A DNA stretch of 64,000 nt from Clusia tigrina. Taxonomy: Eukaryota; Arthropoda; Insecta; Diptera; Clusiidae. Below are positions 23,946 to 36,221 of the stretch, piece after piece; the stretch's first letter is position 1, and each line of letters opens with the position of its first letter. The stretch spans positions 182,408,315-182,472,314 of the forward strand of contig OV050030.1 in the NCBI GenBank assembly GCA_920105625.2. Reading direction: 5' to 3'. The notes beneath the pieces were generated by a model. The model ran no database searches and was not told the DNA's origin. It saw only the letters and a list, made by a program, of their open reading frames with translations. The position numbers and the translations under genes are program-made.

Positions 23946-25107
23946 AGTTTCACTTTCCATCACCAAGAAATGAGTTAGTTGACCTCCGTCTACTACGTCG
24001 AACTGTGCAGCTATTTTTTGTTTTATGTACAGCACCTCGTTCTTCGAAGAGGTGGCTATTATCAAATCATCGACGTAAACTTCCACAATGTTGATCGTAC
24101 ACACGGCGAAAACCCAAGATCCTTTAGCACACCATTCAGTTTCGCGTTCCATTCTCATTCACTCTGTTAAAGTCAATAAAACGCCTTTTTAAGTCTCAAT
24201 ACACGATCAGGATATTCTTCGTCAACACATGCTTCCGGCTGTGTCGTGTTACTCACTATTTATATAAGCAGAAAATACATCCATTTGATAGAGAAACAGC
24301 TTGAGCTCAACCGCCAATGTAACCAACAACCTAATGTTTGCATAACGTATCACTGGAGATAATGTTTTTTTGCAATTTAGCCTGAAGCGTTGACTACATC
24401 CTTTGTCAATTAGGCGCGCCTTGATTCGTTGAAAGCTTCCGTCTTTTTCACTTTTTACGGCAAACACCCATCTGCAGCCTCAAACATTTTTGGCCGCCAA
24501 GGCGTCCACAAGCTCCCAGGTGTCATTTTTTATTAATGAAACATATTCATCCTTCATTGGTCGGCATGTGGTCCAGTAAGAGCTTCTTGAACATTATTCG
24601 GTATTTCGACGGTATCTTCAGTGTTGTTTTTCAGGTTGTTTTACTGTTTTCGCGGACGGCCTACTAACCCAATCCTTGCATTCGTCTCGAGTTCGTTGTG
24701 CGAAACTTGTGGTTGCGTGTGGCTCATCCAACTCTTCTATGACTTTTTTCGTTTGTGAATCACCAGATAAATCGTTTAACAGGACTGTTGCCACACTAGT
24801 CTCCTTCTTTTTCGTGGTGTCTTCAGGAAAAATAACACCTCGACTGACGAGGATCTTTCGCGACTCAGGATCGTACAAACGGTATCCCTTACTTTCTTCG
24901 CTGTAACCCACCATTACACAATTTCAGCCCTTTGGATGAACATTTTTAGAACTACTGGATTCACACCGAATGCCTTTAGATGTGCTACCGTTGGCTATAT
25001 AAATACATCGTGCGGAGTTTTGTAGACAAGTACTTTTGTTATAGTCCGATTTCGAAGATAAGCGGCAGTCCGGATTGCCTCCGCCCAAAAGGTTTCGGCG
25101 AGCCCTG
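23946..25107 (-). pseudogene. pol: Copia pol middle segment, integrase end and RT
   Basis: From the right junction leftwards, the integrase/RT bridge WAEAIRTAAYLRNR lies near 25060-25100. 24618-24914 has [20 protein letters not shown]. 24249-24467 is the RT start with FQRIKARLIDKGCSQR and LYQMDVFSAYINSE. 23946-24158 has the catalytic VYVDDLIIATSS and FDVVDGGQLTHFL. Several frameshifts and stops separate these blocks. The lower fidelity compared with the RNase H end suggests scattered decay. Confidence 0.88.
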
Positions 25108-25679
25108 TGTAATAGTGCAGACCTATAAGCTTGACTAGAACCGAACCGATGCAACAGGCTTTGCCTAATGTTTATACAGCGGGGCAGACCGCTCTTCTGT
25201 CAGGCGAATAGGCTAATCATTTTTGCTTCTTTAAATTTTAAAAAGCGTAGAAAGCAACGCTAAATTTTGTAGAGAAAGAAAGGTGTGTGCTGGTATCAAA
25301 GCTGTCAATTTTCTCTCTGACAGTTTATTCTAAATGTACCCCTATTTATATCTAAATTAATACATGGTTTTTATGGGCGCCTTGCAAGTGCCCATAGCAT
25401 AGAAATTGCTTAGATTGCAATTTTGCTAGTTTGATCCGAATTTGCTGCGCGTCAATTCATAATTTTCAAGAGCGCGATATCAGCGGAAAACTCCTTCGGT
25501 GACTTAGCAGAGCATAGCCTTTCATGGTCAACCTTGCAGCCAACGCAGACAGCAAAACGTCGACAGCGAAACGTCTACAGCGAAACGTCGACCGCAAAGC
25601 GTGCGTTTGCATTTTCGGCGATTGCTTCTGAGTTGCTGTTTAGCTCGTTGGCCAGGAAGGCAGTATAAGTATGTGTCTA

Positions 25680-26883
25680 CGAGGGCGGATTGATATTGAA
25701 GCTACCTAGCGCCAGGTGGCAGCACAAACACAAAAACTTTTTTTTTTAGAAATTGCGATCTGTCAAACGTCAGCTGTTAAAATTTCACCGAAATTCATCG
25801 ATTAGTTTATTTGTTGTAGTAGTTTGAAGTAAGCAACTTTTGTGTTTCTTGAAAAATGGAAAAAATCGAATTTCGTGCAGTGATTAAACACTATTATTTG
25901 AAAGGGAAAATGGCGAAAGAGACAAAAGATAAGCTCGATAAACATTACGGAGTCTGCTCCGTCAGATTACATGGTAAAATATTGGATTGCTGAATTTAAA
26001 CGCGGCCGAACAAGCACTGAAATAATACCCTCAACATGAAGGCCAAAAGAGGTGGTTACTGAAGAAAATATCTAGAAAATCCTCGATATCGTTATGAATG
26101 ATCGCCGAGTCAAGTTGCGTGAGATTGTTGAAATGGTAAACATATCATATGAACGTGTGTTCAACATTTTGCATGAACATTTGCAAATGAAAAAGCTATC
26201 GGCAAGATGGGTGCCGGGTTTGCTCAGTGTCGAACAAAAACGGGTTCGACAGACCACTTCACAGCGGTGTTTGGACATGATAAAGCGTAATCCTGTTGAT
26301 TTTTGGCGTCTATTCATAACTGTTGATGAAAAGTGGGTCCACCACTACACACCTGAAACCAAAAATCAATCGAAACAATGGGTGGAAGCTGGTGGAAGTG
26401 CTCCGAAGACGGCGAAGGCAGTGAAATCGGCTGGCAAGGTTATGGCCACTGTATTTTGAGATGCACACGGAATATTGCTCATCGATGATCTTGAAAAAGG
26501 ATCCACAATCACAGGAAAGTATCATGGTGCATTATTGGATCAATTGATTAATGCAATCATGGAAAAAAGACCACATTTAAAGAAGAAAAAAAATGCTCTT
26601 TCTTCAACACAACGCACTGGTTCACACAGCATTAGATACGATGCTAAAATTACATGAAATACACTTCGAATTGGTTAATCATCCACCTTATAGTCCAGAT
26701 TTAGCTCCCAGTGACTTTTTACTGTTTCCAAACTTGAAAAAATGGCTCGCAGGAAAAAGATTCATCTCAAACGAAGAAGTGATTACCGAGATGGTATAAA
26801 AAAGTTGGAATATCGTCTTACTAAGTGTGTCGAAGTAAAAGGAGACTATGTTGAGAAAAAAATGGGTTTTGAAAAAAAACCAT
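25680..26883 (+). mobile_element. Mellifera-type mariner inside LTR1
   Basis: Inserted at TA (25678-25679), with left end CGAGGGCGGATTGATA. The empty site in LTR3 (near 60421-60436) defines the insertion point. No matching inverted repeat is left at the right end, where the element stops in an A-rich stretch near 26881, so it is 3'-truncated. The same copy, at the same position, is found in LTR2. Confidence 0.85.
25856..26880 (+). pseudogene. Mellifera-type mariner transposase, defective
   Basis: The frame starts MEKIEFRAVIKHYYLKGK at 25856. It shows KLREIVEMVNISYERVFNILHE (second helix-turn-helix), ARWVPGLLSVEQKR (linker), ITVDEKWVHHYTPE (first Asp), LQHNALVH and YSPDLAPSDFLLFP (third Asp). 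The second catalytic Asp of the HHDNAPAH motif is replaced by His. Stops after EIIPST and EENI, a TGA near 26458, and frameshifts near 25950 and 26590 break the protein. It ends KGDYVEKK, close to the normal C-terminus. Confidence 0.87.
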
Positions 26884-27047
26884 TTTTGTGGCGGCTTGCA
26901 AGAGGATTTACAATGTTTATGAATTCTTATGTATATATGCGTGTACGCTACAATATGTTTATGAGTAAATAAGTATGTTACAATTTATATAAGTAAATAA
27001 GTATGTTACAATGTATATATGTATATGTATGTTACATGTACACTACA

Positions 27048-27058
27048 CCCTACCCCTT
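27048..27058 (-). other. Polypurine tract before LTR1
   Basis: Minus-strand AAGGGGTAGGG directly precedes the TGTAGTG start of LTR1; identical to 53820-53830. Confidence 0.85.
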
Positions 27059-27222
27059 AAGATACATTTTATGAAATAAAATTTAAAAAATTTAATTAAC
27101 TTACAAATGTTTTAATTTTTAGTTATTCCTTAAGCTAATTTATTGCTGTACATTTATATATCGCTTACTGTTATTTTTGTGTATTTTTTTTTCCTTTATC
27201 AATAATTATTATATTAACTCCT

Positions 27223-30200
27223 ATGATATCTTCTACTCTATATGGTCCTATATATGGTGGATCTAGTTTTTTCCTATTACTAATTTTTACTAATATTAAA
27301 TCTCATATTTTTATACTAATTGGTGTAGCAAGTAAATCTGTATTATCTTTTCTATTTATTTTTGCTATTTCTACAAGGCTTTTGGCTCTTTCTAAAGCTG
27401 ATTGTAACCTAGTTCGTAATTCATTGTAATAGTCATCATAGTTATAAATTGGTGATTTGTCAGAGATTACGTCATTTGGTAATAAAGCAAATTCTCCATA
27501 AATTAATTCATGAGGACTGTAATTTGTATCGGCATGTGGTGTCGTATTATACGCAAAGGTGTAATACGACATGCATTCATGCCAACTATTTTCATTTATT
27601 AAATTTAATAAAAATTCGTTCAGCACGCGATGATTGCGTTCAACAGTGCCTAATGTTTCATGATGATAGGGGGTAGAAAATGTTTGTGTTATTTTTAAAT
27701 TATTGCAGATATTTTGCATTATTTCATTTTTAAATTCCGTACCCATATCTGATTTCATTACTTTAAAACAACCAAATTTAAGAATAAATTCATTCACCAA
27801 TGTCTATGCAATTGTTCTTGCATCTTTTGACTCAATAGGATGTGCAATAACCAATTTTGTTAATTCGCATTGCATGTCTTACTGTATCGATTGCTATTAC
27901 TTCAAAGGTTTTTGGCTGGAGTTATTTGTCAATTTTTCTTTAACATGTGTCGTGATTTTATTTTTGGCACATATTTGACAATTGGATACAAAGTCGCGAA
28001 CCGTTTTTCGCATATTTTTCCAGATATACTTTTGTTGTAATTTTAAAAGTGTTTTTCTGATATTAAAGTGTCCAGCATAACTTGCTGTGTGATATGAATG
28101 AGTTTGTATTTTATTATATCATCTATAATTCTTTGGGGACTTTTAAATATAATTATGTTTATTGGTGAACGTGATTTATGCATATACGTATGCGTTGTAC
28201 AACTTTTAAAATTTTTCATAATTGATCTTTTCAAATATAGCATCATTTCTATCTAGCGCTATAGTATTTATATTTTCTTTTCTCATGGGTGATGTCAACT
28301 TCTCCAAAACTGAAACGAATTTCGAGTGAGGATTATCATTGCATCTTCCAGATGTCAGATTAATTTTAGTTGAAACGAATTTCGAAACAAAATTTTCACT
28401 GAATCGGACTTTAATTGCAGTATTTTCGATATCGATAGTTATATAATTATTGGCCAAATTTATATCGTTCGCTATTTCCATTTTTAGACATCTCATGTAT
28501 CAGAGAGCGATGTGCATTCCCAAATGTAAAGTTGATCAGGCTTTACTGAGTATGCATCTTTCTACCCTTGCGCGCTTTTTAACATGCGCCTTGTTGTTAT
28601 TAGAATTTCTTTTTTGTTTCCTATCTCATTCGGTATCATAGCTTGAAGTGTATCAGAGTATATTTTTATACGTGAGTGCATCAGCATTAGTATTTAATTT
28701 TCCTTTCTTGTAAATTATCTCAAAATCATAATCGGCTAAATCCAAACGAATACGTGTGAGTTTGGAGGAAGGGTTTTTGTGAGTAAATAAAGATCTTAAA
28801 GGCCTATGGTCTGTTATTACTTTGAACTTACGTCCGTGGAGGTATGGACGGAAAAATTGTATGGCCCAATGTATGGCTAATAATTCTTTTTCGATTACAG
28901 GTTTATTTAACTCGTACTTATTTAAAGATTTACTAGCATAGGATATTGGCAAATCTGTTCCAATGTCTACTTGTGAAATTACTGCACCTAGTGCGAAATT
29001 TGAAGCATCTGTGGTTAAAACAAATTCTTTATCCAAATTGGGATATTGTAGTATTGGAGGATTTATTAACTTTGTCTTAAGTGTCTGAAAAGCATTTTGA
29101 CATTCTGGTGTCCATTCAAATGTTTGGTCTTTCTTCAATAGGGCATTGAGACATTTTGCAATACCAGCAAAATTTGGAATAAATCTGCGGTAGTAGCTGC
29201 AGAATGCTACAAATCGCCTGACATCATCTGCGTTTTTGGGTTCTGGGTATTTTTGTAAAGTTGTATATTTATTTGGATCTGGTTTTATGCCTTGATCAGT
29301 TAATAATTGGCCCAAATACGAGTATACTACTTCAGGCTTCATAAAGCAACATTTGCTAGCACTTAGTTTAAGATTATATTTTTCTAATATTTCAAATACT
29401 CTTTGTAAATTTTTATTGTGATGCTTTATGCTGCAACCAAAAACTATGATGTCATTTATATAAAGGAAAGCTTCTGATTCTAAACCACTCAAGCCCAAAG
29501 TTAACATCCTTTGAAAACTATTAGATGAAATTAGTGTTGAAAAAGCTGTGGTTTGACTTTTTATTTAATGGTATTTGATGAAAAGAACTAATCATGTCTA
29601 ATGTGGAAAAATAACGTGCTCTTCCAAGTATATCTAAGATGTCTTCAATTCTTGTCAGAGGAAATTGATCGTTTACAATTTTTGTGTTTAGCTTTCTGAA
29701 ATCTACTACCAGTCGCCAATTTTTGTTACCATCTAAACTTTTCTTTGGTACTAGCAGTAGTTAAGATTTGTAAGGTTTGACAGAAGGTTCTATAATGTCA
29801 TTTGATAATAAGCCAGCTATTTGGGTATTTATTATATCATGATGTGCATGTGGCAAACTGTAATTTTTTATATAGACAGGGGAATCATCAACAGTTTGGA
29901 CATTCTGCGTGTAAAAATTATTTGTAGTTAATTGTTCATTTTCCAAATGGAAAATACCTTGATATCTTTTGAAAATTCTAAGTAGATCTTTATTTGTATT
30001 CTGTTCAATTTTCAAAGTTGATTTCAATTTATTAAATCTTTCTTCTGATTGTACAGTGTTGTTCACTTTTAATATATTATAGTCTTTAAGTGGCTCTACT
30101 TCGACGTCAAATAAGGGTAGTTGTATATCACTTTCTGTAGTGTTCAATATCTTGACATGTCGCAGGCCATTCAAAGGTACTATTGAATTACATACAAATA

Positions 30201-30715
30201 CTCCAGGCAGAATTTGCATACTATGAATAATACTGTCTTCCTCTATCTGTATATTTATCGGATGGATTGATTCAGAACGAGCTGGTAAAATTCGTTTTGT
30301 GTATGAAAATTTTGTGTGTAGGGGTGTGACAAGTTCTTCATTTGATATACATAAAGTGACCGTGAAGGTCTCAAAACTTATTTTTGAAATATATTTTATT
30401 AAAAAGTCTCGACCTAACAGACCATGTGTTTGTATTGGAAAGTCTTCAATTACTATATAGAAAGTGTGTTCTAGCTGAGCATCTTGAATTGATAAATTCA
30501 GAGTAGTTGTGCCAAGAGAAGAAATGTCTTGAGCTGTTATGCCTGTGAATTTTGTTGTATTCAATTTGTTAATACATAAGTCCTCAAAAATATTTGAATA
30601 TTTGCATATAGACACATCTGCACCAGTATCTAATAAAAAGTGCAGTGTGCTCCTACTAACATATTTAAACGTTATATAGTTAGTAAGCTCTTTTGATAGA
30701 AAATAAATTTTATTC
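27223..30715 (-). pseudogene. pol: 412-like pol, copy 1: protease, RT, RNase H, integrase
   Basis: Protease begins with the DTGADVS active site near 30630 and has LLGRDFLIKY. RT starts after a stop near 29761, shared with copy 2, and contains WRLVVDFRKLN-type text and, at 29500-29450, a catalytic box reading YIND (copy 2 keeps YIDD). RNase H follows (TTDASNFALGAVISQ, TDHRPLRSL) and ends NTNADAL. The integrase zinc region lies near 27950-28090; the core has KSDMGTEFKNE and LGTVERNHRV (27303-27800). Frameshifts are visible near 29540, 28650, 28200 and 27800. The Asp-to-Asn change in the RT box alone would abolish polymerase activity. Confidence 0.9.
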
Positions 30716-30717
30716 AG

Positions 30718-31800
30718 TTGTTGTTGCCCGAGGTTAAGTCTATTTCGCGTGACTGCCTCGGGTCGTATTCGTTTCCCTGATCCTCAAGGAGGTGAATACG
30801 ACGATTAGTGTTACGATTAGTATTGTTAGTAATGTTAAAACTTCGCAACCTTGACGGAATACGTGTATTTTGTTGTGAATGGTAATTTCTATTAGAATTT
30901 GAATTATTTCTGTTATTATTTGTATTCCTATTATTGTAAAAATTTCTATTGTCTTGAACATTGATGTTTCTGTCTCTGAAGTTCTGTTGTCTATATTGAA
31001 AATTTCTATTTTGTTGGTTTTGTTGATATTGAAAACTTCTATTGGGTTGTTGTTGTTGGTTCCTGTTATTGCGTCTGATTTGAAAAATACTATTGTTAGA
31101 TTATTTTTCCATGTCTATGCACAAATTTACTGCGTCAGTGAGTGTTGTTGGTCTTGTGGCAAATACCGTTAGTCTATATTTTTCATTAATACCGGACTGA
31201 AATGTATTTAATGCAGTTTTTATCATTTATTGTGGTAGTTGCTTCAATTGTTTCGGTACTTGGTTGTTTTAGATCTCAAATTTGCAAGTCTGTAAGATTT
31301 GAAATTTAATCCAAAATTTTGTCTCTAAAATCTGTGTTATTTTGTGTGCAAAGAGTCAAAGAGTTTTGAATTTGTCTTACAGTATGTGTAGTTTTGTACA
31401 CTTTATTAATTAATCTTGATGTTAGTTCTTCCAGTGTATTTGGAACTTTGAATGACCCTATTGCTGTTCTAACTTTATCAGATAATTTGACATAAAATAC
31501 ATATTCTAACAGAAGATTATTTGCTTCTTCTTTTAATCCTATCATTGCAAATCTAATAGTATTGGTAAATGCAGTTAATAATTTACCATTTCCCTCAAAA
31601 TTGGGTATAGATTTTGATGCAGTTTCTAAACTAAAATCAGCCATTTTTGCTACGTTTTTGATTGTTTTATTATTACTGATTAATTCCTTAATAAAATCAC
31701 TTAATGTTTTAAATATTACTATAGTGTCTTATTGTTTTAAAATTGGTATTTGTTGGAGTTCTAGCTCAAAAAGTGCGGTTTGTTCATCTAAAGAAGATTG
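30718..31800 (-). pseudogene. gag: 412-like gag, copy 1
   Basis: Capsid-type sequence starts near 31800 (QSSLDEQTALFELELQQ). It continues through MADFSLETASKSIPNFEG (31644), typical for the 412/mdg1 group, to TDFRDKILD, where a stop at 31306 interrupts it. The C-terminal nucleocapsid part (about 30718-31200) is Asn/Arg/Gln-rich and has no zinc knuckle. Frameshifts near 31230 and 30960 are absent or different in copy 2. Gag would coat the element RNA; this copy cannot encode it. Confidence 0.85.
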
Positions 31801-32225
31801 TAATTCAATGACAGAACATATTCAAATGAATAGAATATGTTCTGTTACGATTTTTTCGCAAATTTTTGACAATTAATTCAAGTTTTTCAATCGAAATTAT
31901 TGGCATCTTTCTTGTTTTAATTTATGATTATTTCCTTGATACCACCTCACTTAAATCAAAAATTGATTTGGCTGCTTTTAAAGTCTGTTTTTTATTGTAC
32001 TCTCGATACATTTGAAGAAGTGTAATTCCTAATTGTATTACTACTATAAATAACATTATCAATAGTTTAATGTTGTGTTCATCAAGGGTTTCTGTGTGTT
32101 GAACCTGATTATTAAGAATTTTAACTTGAGGATCACCATTATGGTTTTGAGTCTTTGACTGTGTTTATTTTATAACATCATTTCTCTTAAATATAATGTC
32201 ATCTTTGCATTTCTTTATAATTATA
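31801..32225 (-). other. 412-like leader, copy 1, gag-proximal part
   Basis: Noncoding, AT-rich and aligned with 58590-59021 of copy 2. The sequence is interrupted at the (TA)n tract by the mariner derivative. Confidence 0.75.
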
Positions 32226-32227
32226 TA

Positions 32228-33383
<1,156 letters not shown>

Positions 33384-33387
<4 letters not shown>

Positions 33388-33527
33388 GGATTGAGGGATT
33401 ATACGAGTAAAGGTAGACTATTAAATCAAACTTTATTATACTATTTTATTCGTCACGAGAGGCAATCGGGCCGAGAAGTCTCACTCTGCCTGAATCGCCA
33501 TTGGGGTGATAACAATTCCACCCCACA
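33384..33527 (+). repeat. 5' LTR of gypsy element, internally deleted
   Basis: At 144 bp it matches both ends of the 302-bp 3' LTR but lacks about 158 bp after AAAGGTAGAC. Confidence 0.9.
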
Positions 33528-33529
33528 TT

Positions 33530-33546
33530 TGGTGTCAGAAGTGGCG
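33530..33546 (+). other. Primer-binding site, tRNA-Leu-like
   Basis: TGGTGTCAGAAGTGGCG starts two bases after the LTR. TGGTGTCAGAAGTGG fits the complement of a tRNA-Leu 3' end from memory. Confidence 0.6.
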
Positions 33547-34564
33547 ACAGACGTTACATCGCTGGAGTCATAGAACGTGGACACTTTTGGCGTATGTGTG
33601 AGAACGAGCTACGTTGATTTTTGTTCGTTCTTCGAAGTTTTGAGTTGTTGCTTTTGTGCATGCCGGCACATATTTTTACGAGCTAAACGAGTGAGACGCA
33701 GAAGAGAAGGTTGAGGACGGCTGCACTAACAGCCTAATCACAGCACCAGCTTCGAGAACATAGCGGGCAAAGTGTTGCAGTAGTGTATGTATAGACAGTT
33801 AATTTTGTATTTCTGTGTACACACAGAAATACAAAATAAGAGTGGCTTGCGTTGTTTCGAGCAAAAGCGAGGGGAAGTTGAAGACGACACAAAACAGTGT
33901 GTATGTATTGCTAACTGTCCATAAGAGTGAGCAGAAACAAAGCAGCGAAACGGAGATGGCGACGACGAAGGGGTACACATATGAGCCACGGTAAAGAAAC
34001 TGTTCGAGAAGCTGAAGCGGTGTACTTGTAGATGTGTGCTACAAGTTTTGTATTTTGGCGAGTACACACATCGGAGTGAACGGTTGAAAAACTGTTCGAA
34101 GTGGAGAGGCAGCCGCGAAACAGCGAGTAAATACAGCGGCAGCAGAGCAACGAGTAGAAGCAGTGACAGAAGAACAACGAACAGAAGCAGCGGCAGCAGA
34201 GCAACGAGTAGAAGCAGCGGCAGCAGAACAAGTAAAGTAACAGCGGGTAGAATCTGGAACTCAAAAACATAGCAACTGGTATGTAGAGTGAATACATGTA
34301 AATTGAGTGAAACTAAGAAGAAGACTCAAAGAAAGTAATTTTTATTCTAAGTAAAGAGAAACACAAATGAAGTGAGGATGTAAAGAAATTAAAAAAATAT
34401 AGAAGTCAATTAAATTTAAACTGAAAAAGAAAGTTAAACTAAAACTTAAGAGATCAAACAAATTTTTATTGTCATTATTAAAGAGAATAGTTTGAAGTTT
34501 ATTCTAAGAACATATTGTATAGCATTAAGTCATTTTGTATACGTAGTATTAAGAGACGTTAGAC
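33547..34564 (+). other. Gypsy leader with repeats
   Basis: Noncoding leader. About 34130-34235 holds three imperfect copies of a 27-33 bp unit built on AGCGGCAGCAGAGCAACGAG. The open frame over it (34036-34272) is composition-driven and has no domain. Confidence 0.6.
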
Positions 34565-35474
34565 ATGGACGCAAACACAATGGCAATGACAGTGGAAGAA
34601 CTGAAGACTCAGTTGACGGCAGTAGGTATAGGGATAAATGGCAGAAAGAAAAAGTGAAGAGGAATCTAACGCAGACGTGTACCAGGACGTGACCCCACTG
34701 ATTCATCATGAAATACAAAGACCAATATTCACTTTGCGGGATGTAGAGAATAGTTTGAGTACGTTTTCAGGGAGAGAAGCGCAGGATATCAATAGTTGGA
34801 TTATCGAATTTGGAAATGTAGCGGATACAGTTGGCTGGAGCGAATTACAAAAACTCGTCTACGCAAAACAACTATTGAAAGACGCAGCGAAGCTGTTCAT
34901 TAGAGGATTGCGAGGAGTGAACAATTGGAGTAACTTAATAAGAGCACTGAAAGAAGAATTTGGTAGGGAGATGTGTGCTGCAGAAATACATAGAATACTC
35001 AGAAACAGGAACAAACAGCGAAATTAATCTTTAATGGAATATCTGTATGCCATTATAGAAATAGGCAAACCGGTTGAAATAGACGAACAGAATATCATCC
35101 AATATTTTGTAGAGGGGATACCAGATTCGAGGAGCAATAAGACAGTTTTATATGCAGCAAGAAATCTGAAGGACCTGAAAAAACAGATTGAGTTGTACGA
35201 AAAGATCAAAGGTCGAATACCTCCACCACGAACGTCAGAATACCATCATCGCGAATTCAGTCAGAACAATCAACCAAAAATAAAAGAAGAAGCACAGAAA
35301 GCAATAGAAAGAAAATGCTTCAAAAGTCAAGGAAACGGGCATATAGCGAGAGAATGTAAAAAGAGTATAACTTGCTATAAGTGCCAGAAGGAAGGACATA
35401 TAGCTAGACAGTGTCCAACACAAATAGAAACGCATGTTGTTAAGAAAGAAGAGAGAAGAGGCGAACGTAGGTGA
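34565..35474 (+). pseudogene. gag: Gypsy gag, frameshifted
   Basis: The start at ATG 34565 gives a short SAP-like N-terminus (MTVEELKTQLTAVGIGINGR). A frameshift follows. 34638-35027 carries the capsid-like part (FSGREAQDINSWIIEFGNVAD, QLLKDAAKLFIRGLRG). A stop near 35027 and another frame at 35034-35474 carry the capsid end and two zinc knuckles. The second knuckle is intact (CYKCQKEGHIARQC). The first has lost its second Cys (CFKSQGNGHIAREC). Confidence 0.85.
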
Positions 35475-36121
35475 AACAATGATTAGAACCGATAAAGATA
35501 GATCAAAGGCGATCTTCAAGCACATTTGTGCAGCTGATCAAATATTTACAGCGTTAATTGATTCAGGCTGCGTCTTAAGTTTGATGAGGGAAGACACGTT
35601 TGTGAAAATAAATAAAAATTTTATCAGCATCCGCGTAGGACTTCATATGCAGACAAGTGCTTTATTGAAAAACAAGTGCAGGATTGGTTGGATGAAGGCA
35701 TAATAGTTCCAAGTTTTTCAGATTATGCCTCACCAGTGGTGTTGGTTAATAAAAAGGACGGGTCTAAGAGATTTTCTTGTGACTACAGGAAACTAAATGA
35801 AAGAATTGTTACAGACCGATTCCCAATCACTCTGATAGACGATGTTTTGGAAGGGCTTCAAATGGCTAGAGTCTTTACGACATTAGATCTTAGGAACGGA
35901 TTTTTTCACGTACCAATTGAACCAGAGTCAAGGAATTTTACGTCGTTCGTCACTCATAATGGTCTATATGAATTTAACCATGTTCCTTTTGGAATTTCAA
36001 ATTCACCTGCAGTTTTCTGTCGATACGTTGAGACAACATTAAGGGAGCTGGTACAGAGAGGAATAGTAAAAGTTTACATGGACGACATATTAATTCTTTC
36101 GGCAACAGTAGAAGAAGGTAT
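35434..36121 (+). pseudogene. pol: Gypsy pol 5' part: protease remnant and RT
   Basis: Protease survives as ALIDSGCVLSLM at about 35555. Only some 50 residues later, RT begins at DEGIIVPSFSDYASPVVLV, so the rest of protease and the RT start are deleted. RT continues well preserved (RFSCDYRKLNERI, TTLDLRNGFFHVPI, NHVPFGISNSPAVF) to the catalytic VYMDDILIL near 36073. At 36121 the LOA element interrupts it. RT resumes at 40830 after the duplicated 13 bp. Confidence 0.88.
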
Positions 36122-36221
36122 GGTTGGTTAGTTGGTTTCAGCGGCTGATCCAAGTCGGTCCACACATGGATCACAATTATCGCCTTAGCGACGTTTTGAT
36201 ACCAAAACGATGGGTTTTTCA

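Larger units (their letters stand above)
25108..27047 (-). repeat. LTR1, 3' LTR of the tandem 412-like array
   Basis: On the minus strand it begins TGTAGTGTACATG after the polypurine tract. Its inner end borders copia directly. It contains a mellifera-type mariner at 25680-26883 and a short GTCGACAGCGAAAC-type minisatellite near 25548-25600. The last 160 bp (26887-27047) are identical to LTR2. Confidence 0.92.

Noticed and set aside
25548..25600. CRISPR-like short repeats (GTCGACAGCGAAAC type)
   Set aside because: Only three contiguous units without unique spacers, in an insect LTR; a minisatellite.
27223..27429. Small plus-strand ORFs repeated at 53949-54206
   Set aside because: Opposite-strand shadows of the 412-like integrase C-terminus, repeated because the element is duplicated.
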